Assembly (NCBI GenBank): GCA_020047885.1
Contig: JAIFNF010000172.1
Location: forward strand, 1-9,193
Source of the DNA: Gammaproteobacteria bacterium
Lineage (GTDB): Bacteria > Pseudomonadota > Gammaproteobacteria > Competibacterales > Competibacteraceae
Direction: 5' to 3'
DNA length: 9,193 nucleotides
Positions 7,095-9,193 of this stretch are shown here, one piece after another; position 1 is the stretch's first letter, and each line of letters begins with the position of its first letter. The position numbers and the translations under genes were made by a program. Under the pieces are notes generated by a model, which saw only the letters and a program-made list of their open reading frames with translations, was not told the DNA's origin and made no database searches.

Positions 7095-7502
7095 CTAACC
7101 GCCATGCCATGATAATAATTTCAAATCTACCCGGCTGACCTTGATCAGGCGATGACCCACCATATCAACCGCTGCTTGCGCCTGCTCCAAAGGAATGTAA
7201 CCAACCAACGGTTCGTAAGCTCCATCTTCGGGTTGCATGTCGATGAACAACACCTCGGTCAAAATCGGACGGAAACGCGCCATTCGCAGTAGCACCGGTC
7301 CGCAGATCAGTCCCTGGATCACGCTTTGGTTGGCCGTCTCAACTTCGACGGTATCGAGTTCAGTCAACGTTCCGAGTCGGTCACGCCAAGCGTTGGGCAA
7401 CGTGAGGTAGGCCGCACCGGTATCAACCAAGGCATCGCAATGAATGGTATGGCTGGGATCCAGCGCATTTTCGAGAGTAGTTTCGACGACGATTCGACCC
7501 AT
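7095..7502 (-). CDS. Small retropepsin-like (clan AA) aspartic protease
   Basis: 135 residues. LVDTGAAYLTLP (D27-T28-G29) matches the catalytic DTG/DSG loop of single-domain bacterial clan AA proteases, which work as homodimers with one Asp per subunit. Later LVGYIPLEQAQAAVD matches the LiGxxxLe...vD segment near the end of this fold. No signal peptide or membrane segment is visible, so it is likely cytoplasmic. The start is well set: GGGGAG (complement of 7511-7516) lies 8 bases before the ATG. It is on the same strand as ubiG and the left hicBA, but repeats separate it from both, so it is probably its own unit. Targets of this family are mostly unknown; a link to the toxin genes is not supported by anything seen here. 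Confidence 0.8.
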   Translation of the reverse strand: MGRIVVETTLENALDPSHTIHCDALVDTGAAYLTLPNAWRDRLGTLTELDTVEVETANQSVIQGLICGPVLLRMARFRPILTEVLFIDMQPEDGAYEPLVGYIPLEQAQAAVDMVGHRLIKVSRVDLKLLSWHGG

Positions 7503-7550
7503 GATGACAACTCCCCATAGGATATTATCAGGAAGTGTACCATGAAGCAG

Positions 7551-7592
7551 TAGGGCGGGTTAGGGCGTCAGCCCGTAACCCACCTTTCGGGG
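7551..7592. repeat. Dispersed palindromic repeat, copy 1
   Basis: TAGGGCGGGTTAGGGC, then gtca, then GCCCGTAACCCACC: arms GGCGGGTTA (7554-7562) and TAACCCACC (7576-7584, one mismatch) with an inner GGGC/GCCC stem, followed by TTTCGGGG. The same unit recurs at 8026 and 8657 in the same orientation. This copy lies immediately downstream of the broken hicA stop. Confidence 0.85.
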
Positions 7593-7595
7593 TGA

Positions 7596-7777
7596 TCAGT
7601 ATTTCGGGGGCAAGCCCGCCTGTTTACGGAGTTCATTAGCCGTGATCCGGTCAAGGGAACGATGGCGCTTGATGGGAATCGTCTTTTGCCATTGGTATAA
7701 ATGGAATGGTTAGCGCCTTCGCGGAGTAGGTGAAATCCATGGGTTTGCAGATAATTCACCAAGTCACGCCGATTCAC
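7596..7777 (-). pseudogene. hicA: HicA-family mRNA interferase, frameshifted
   Basis: The - strand reads from a GTG at 7777 as VNRRDLVNYLQTHGFHLL, then REGANHSIYTNGK, which is HicA with the catalytic His at residue 24. At an A-tract (TTTT on the + strand, 7684-7687) the frame slips. As written it continues into unrelated sequence to 7568. In the -1-compensated frame it continues TIPIKRHRSLDRITANEL and then RKQAGLPPKY with a stop at 7596-7598, a textbook HicA end. One extra A (GGC AAA AAG ACG) would restore an intact 60-residue toxin. So this is either a true one-base deletion in a homopolymer, a sequencing error, or a slippery site. The gene overlaps hicB by 14 bases, as in translationally coupled hicBA pairs. 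Confidence 0.85.
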
Positions 7778-8003
7778 TGACAAGGTCAATCTCCATGGGA
7801 ATCGCTTCAATCAAAGCATGACAGCAAGGGATCTCGCGACCCAGTTCGTGGTAGGCCAAAATCATTTCGTGCAGTGCATCACGGAGCAGGGTTCGGCATT
7901 CATCAAGATCGGCGCCTTCGGTGATGACTTCTGGCCACTCGACCAGTTGCCCCATATAGCCATTCGCAAGTGGTGTGTATTTGGCAGTGTAATTGCGAAG
8001 CAT
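7764..8003 (-). CDS. hicB: HicB-family antitoxin (left cassette)
   Basis: 79 residues. The N-terminal YTAKYTPLANGYMGQLVEWPEVITEGADLDECRTLL is the degenerate RNase-H-like fold of HicB antitoxins (strand, G-x-V/L-x-E-x-PEV/PGV, then T/G-x-xLxE helix). It lacks the C-terminal ribbon-helix-helix or HTH DNA-binding part of longer HicB proteins, so self-repression by direct DNA binding is doubtful. AAAGGA (complement of 8012-8017) lies 8 bases before the ATG, supporting this start. It is the upstream gene of a hicB-hicA order and overlaps hicA by 14 bases. With its toxin partner frameshifted, it may be an orphan antitoxin still able to neutralise related HicA toxins; that is inference. Confidence 0.87.
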   Translation of the reverse strand: MLRNYTAKYTPLANGYMGQLVEWPEVITEGADLDECRTLLRDALHEMILAYHELGREIPCCHALIEAIPMEIDLVSESA

Positions 8004-8025
8004 GATCGTTGTCCTTTAGTTGGAG

Positions 8026-8162
8026 TAGGGCGGGTTAGGGCATCAGCCCGTAACCCGCCATTTGGGGGAAACCACAAAATCGGCGAGTTAGGCGCCAGCC
8101 GTAAGTCGCCTTCCCAAAGGCGAGAGTTGTGGAGTCGGCGGGTTACGCTACGCTAACCAGCC
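8026..8162. repeat. Dispersed palindromic repeat, copy 2, with two degenerate hairpins
   Basis: Between the divergent hicB starts lie three hairpin units in a row: GGCGGGTTA/TAACCCGCC with an inner GGGC-atca-GCCC (8029-8059, nearly identical to copies 1 and 3); GGCGAGTTA/TAAGTCGCC (8082-8110, one mismatch); and GGCGGGTTA/TAACCAGCC around cgctacgc (8137-8162, one mismatch). CCACAA/TTGTGG (8072-8077, 8127-8132) encloses the middle one. The promoters of both cassettes must lie in or beside this block, so it could influence their transcription. Confidence 0.85.
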
Positions 8163-8182
8163 TTACGCGCTGTTTGACGTGC

Positions 8183-8188
8183 AGAGGT
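8183..8188 (+). promoter_or_regulatory. Ribosome binding site deciding the right hicB start
   Basis: AGAGGT lies 6 bases before ATG 8195. An upstream in-frame ATG at 8129 would add 22 residues encoded by the repeat block and has no such site, so 8195 is preferred. Confidence 0.7.
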
Positions 8189-8194
8189 AAAGCT

Positions 8195-8425
8195 ATGGAA
8201 CAGATTGTCAATTTGCATATCGAGAAGTTGCCGGAAGGAGTATATCTTGCGACCTCTGAGGAGGTACCGGGATTAGTTGCTCAAGGGCGCACTCTCGTCG
8301 AGACGTTGGAGATTGCCCGTGATGTGGCTAGACGGTTGCTGGAGGCGCAAGCCGAGCGACACAGTCCTGTCCATCTCAAAGCCGCCGAAGATTCTTTTGA
8401 TTACCCGCTGGTGGTGAGCGGCTAA
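8195..8425 (+). CDS. hicB: HicB-family antitoxin (right cassette)
   Basis: 76 residues. LPEGVYLATSEEVPGLVAQGRTLVETLEIARDVARRLLEA follows the short HicB-like antitoxin pattern: a strand, A-x-S-E-E-x-PGL, then a helix beginning T-L-x-E-x-L. It has no C-terminal DNA-binding domain. Its sequence differs clearly from the left HicB, so the two cassettes are not recent copies of each other. The TAA stop shares its last A with the hicA ATG (TAATG), the classic coupling of an antitoxin-toxin pair. Its expected role is to bind and mask the HicA encoded directly after it. Confidence 0.88.
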   Translation: MEQIVNLHIEKLPEGVYLATSEEVPGLVAQGRTLVETLEIARDVARRLLEAQAERHSPVHLKAAEDSFDYPLVVSG

Positions 8426-8652
8426 TGGGAAAATTGGCTGGCTTTCGTTACCGCGACGTCGTCATGCGACTCAGGGGGTTGGGATTTGAGTTCGACCGTC
8501 AGGCCGCCGGTTCTCACGAAATTTGGTACAACTCTACGACGAACCGCTATACCACGATCCCCAATCATTCTGGGGATATGCCCGAAGGTACGCTCAGAGC
8601 CATTTTGAAACAGGCAGGGATCGAGATGGAGGAGTTTTTAAGGAAGGATTAA
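8425..8652 (+). CDS. hicA: HicA-family toxin, mRNA interferase (right cassette)
   Basis: 75 residues with a full HicA/YcfA fold: YRDVVMRLRGLGFEFDRQAAGSHEIW, with catalytic His at 31 in the G-S-H motif, then TTIPNHSGDMPEGTLRAILKQAGIEMEEFL, the usual C-terminal helix-strand end. HicA is a small double-stranded-RNA-binding-domain-like ribonuclease that cuts mRNA and tmRNA when free of HicB. No frameshift or missing key residue is seen, so it is probably functional, in contrast to the left hicA. It starts by a 1-base overlap with hicB, and the hairpin array at 8657 follows 4 bases after its stop. Confidence 0.92.
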   Translation: MGKLAGFRYRDVVMRLRGLGFEFDRQAAGSHEIWYNSTTNRYTTIPNHSGDMPEGTLRAILKQAGIEMEEFLRKD

Positions 8653-8656
8653 AACG

Positions 8657-8742
8657 TAGGGCGGGTTAGGGCATCAGCCCGTAACCCGCCTTTCGGGGAC
8701 ATCCCCGGAATCGGCGGGTTACGCTTCGCTAACCCGCCCTAC
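8657..8742. repeat. Dispersed palindromic repeat, copy 3: three back-to-back hairpins
   Basis: Hairpin 1 is GGCGGGTTA+GGGC/GCCC+TAACCCGCC (8660-8690). Hairpin 2 is TTTCGGGG-acat-CCCCGGAA (8691-8710, one G-T pair). Hairpin 3 is GGCGGGTTA-cgcttcgc-TAACCCGCC (8713-8738). The ends are GTAGGG and CCCTAC, so the whole 86-base block is itself an inverted unit. It follows the right hicA stop and may protect or end that mRNA, but no T-run is present. Confidence 0.88.
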
Positions 8743-9029
8743 GGGCTACGGGCTACCTGGCTACTTGGCTGTATGAACCGCCAAGACACCAAGGTCGCCA
8801 AAGCACAAAACAGTTGAGAATCTATCGAGAAATCCTCGATCGTGCAAACCGGGCCGTCAAAGATTCGTTCGGCATCGGCAAAATCGAAGCCGTGCTTTGT
8901 CAGGTTGGTTTGCCGTTCACGTTCGTGCCAAGTGAAGTTTATCCCGCGTATTCTGCATACGGCTCCATCTATTACAAGCCAGCTATCAGGCCATTCCAGG
9001 GCGCGGGGCTGGGTTAAAATCCCTTGCAA
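8739..9029 (-). pseudogene. brnT: BrnT-like toxin remnant, broken at both ends
   Basis: The open frame is 96 codons, but only about 8820-8942 looks like BrnT: FTWHERERQTNLTKHGFDFADAERIFDGPVCTIED matches the family's FxWDxxKxxxNxxKHGVxFxxAxxVFxD...ED start. After this the usual half with LGxxxGRxLxVxxT and IRIISAR is missing. The frame instead runs through the short tandem repeats and stops inside the palindromic repeat. At the other end there is no ATG just before the BrnT part; the only start is a TTG at 9029 without a clear ribosome site. BrnT is a ribonuclease toxin paired with the DNA-binding antitoxin BrnA; no brnA is visible. I read it as a decayed toxin fragment; the alternative of a short functional product is unlikely because the C-terminal core is lost. 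Confidence 0.65.
8741..8811. repeat. Degenerate short tandem repeats (7-9 base periods)
   Basis: ACGGGCT, ACGGGCT, ACCTGGCT and ACTTGGCT occupy 8741-8770. A second motif with CCAA(A)G recurring every 8-9 bases (8781, 8789, 8798) follows within AACCGCCAAGACACCAAG. From memory, strings of the second type recur between genes in many bacteria; I could not check this. Confidence 0.6.
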
Positions 9030-9051
9030 ATTGCGCAGTATCGGCTAGATT
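9024..9051 (+). promoter_or_regulatory. Possible promoter for the gene at 9128
   Basis: TTGCAA (9024-9029), a 16-base spacer and TAGATT (9046-9051) form a modest sigma70-like pair about 75 bases before the last gene. The remaining spacer to 9127 shows nothing else definite beyond a TTTTTTATAT patch near 9071-9080. Confidence 0.25.
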
Positions 9052-9127
9052 ACCAGATTCGGCACCGATGTTTTTTATATGGGTACAGTGCTGAGGGTTA
9101 GACTGTCAACTGTGAGGAGAGCGATCA

Positions 9128-9193
9128 ATGTCGACATTACGATCATTAAAACCGTTGCGAACGGGCCGGATGACGGCCGGTTGGCTGAAGAAG
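9128..9193 (+). CDS. Start of an unidentified protein (cut by the window end)
   Basis: ATG 9128 is preceded by GAGGAG (9114-9119) at 8 bases, a strong start signal. Only 22 codons are present: MSTLRSLKPLRTGRMTAGWL and two Lys. The segment is basic (six Arg/Lys) and could be a cytoplasmic lead before a membrane helix, but no family can be named from this much sequence. Confidence 0.6.
   Translation, partial: MSTLRSLKPLRTGRMTAGWLKK

Noticed and set aside
8129..8194. Upstream 22-residue extension of the right HicB
   Set aside because: It would be encoded by the palindromic repeat and lacks a ribosome site; ATG 8195 has AGAGGT at the right distance.
7551..8742. CRISPR array from repeated GGCGGGTTA...TAACCCGCC units
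   Set aside because: The copies are 475 and 631 bases apart with genes between them, spacers are not of regular size, and no cas gene is present; these are dispersed palindromes.
8764..8837. Frameshifted continuation of brnT (a frame reading FGDLGVLAVHTA)
   Set aside because: It vaguely recalls the middle of BrnT, but the DNA is the short tandem CCAAG repeat and the likeness is probably chance.

Overview
The window reads as chromosomal DNA of a GC-rich gammaproteobacterium. A complete ubiquinone-biosynthesis gene (ubiG), a phasin/PhaE-like protein and many GC-rich palindromic intergenic repeats would fit a polyhydroxyalkanoate-storing lineage such as the Competibacteraceae. That placement is inference from gene content and style, not from a marker phylogeny.

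Left half (117-6072, all + strand). A GTG-started, Trp-rich, phasin-like protein with a Pro-Glu-Val repeat linker and a C-terminal helix-hairpin-helix module comes first. A 150-base gap full of nested inverted repeats follows. Then comes a tightly packed signalling operon: a membrane-anchored Hanks-type Ser/Thr kinase, an FHA-domain protein (ATGA overlap), a PP2C-type phosphatase and a membrane diguanylate cyclase with a Cache-like sensor. Kinase, phosphothreonine reader and phosphatase form a complete write/read/erase set. The cyclase next to them suggests a link between Thr phosphorylation and c-di-GMP. The cyclase N-terminus carries a diverged 87-base in-frame tandem duplication.

Middle (6155-7502, - strand). 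ubiG converges on the operon. Upstream of it lie a repeat-bearing spacer and a small retropepsin-like (clan AA) aspartic protease gene.

Right part (7551-8742) is an accessory island of toxin-antitoxin genes. Two different hicBA cassettes point away from each other. Each is bracketed by same-orientation copies of one palindromic repeat (7551, 8026, 8657). The left hicA is broken by a single missing base in an A-tract; removing the shift restores a full 60-residue HicA. The right hicBA looks intact. Farther right is a degraded brnT-like toxin remnant that runs out into short tandem repeats, with no brnA visible. The window ends in the first 22 codons of a new + strand gene (from 9128) with a strong ribosome binding site.

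The best candidates for something new are the kinase/FHA/phosphatase/cyclase operon, the cloverleaf-like inverted-repeat gap before it, and the repeat-bracketed tandem of one dead and one live HicBA.
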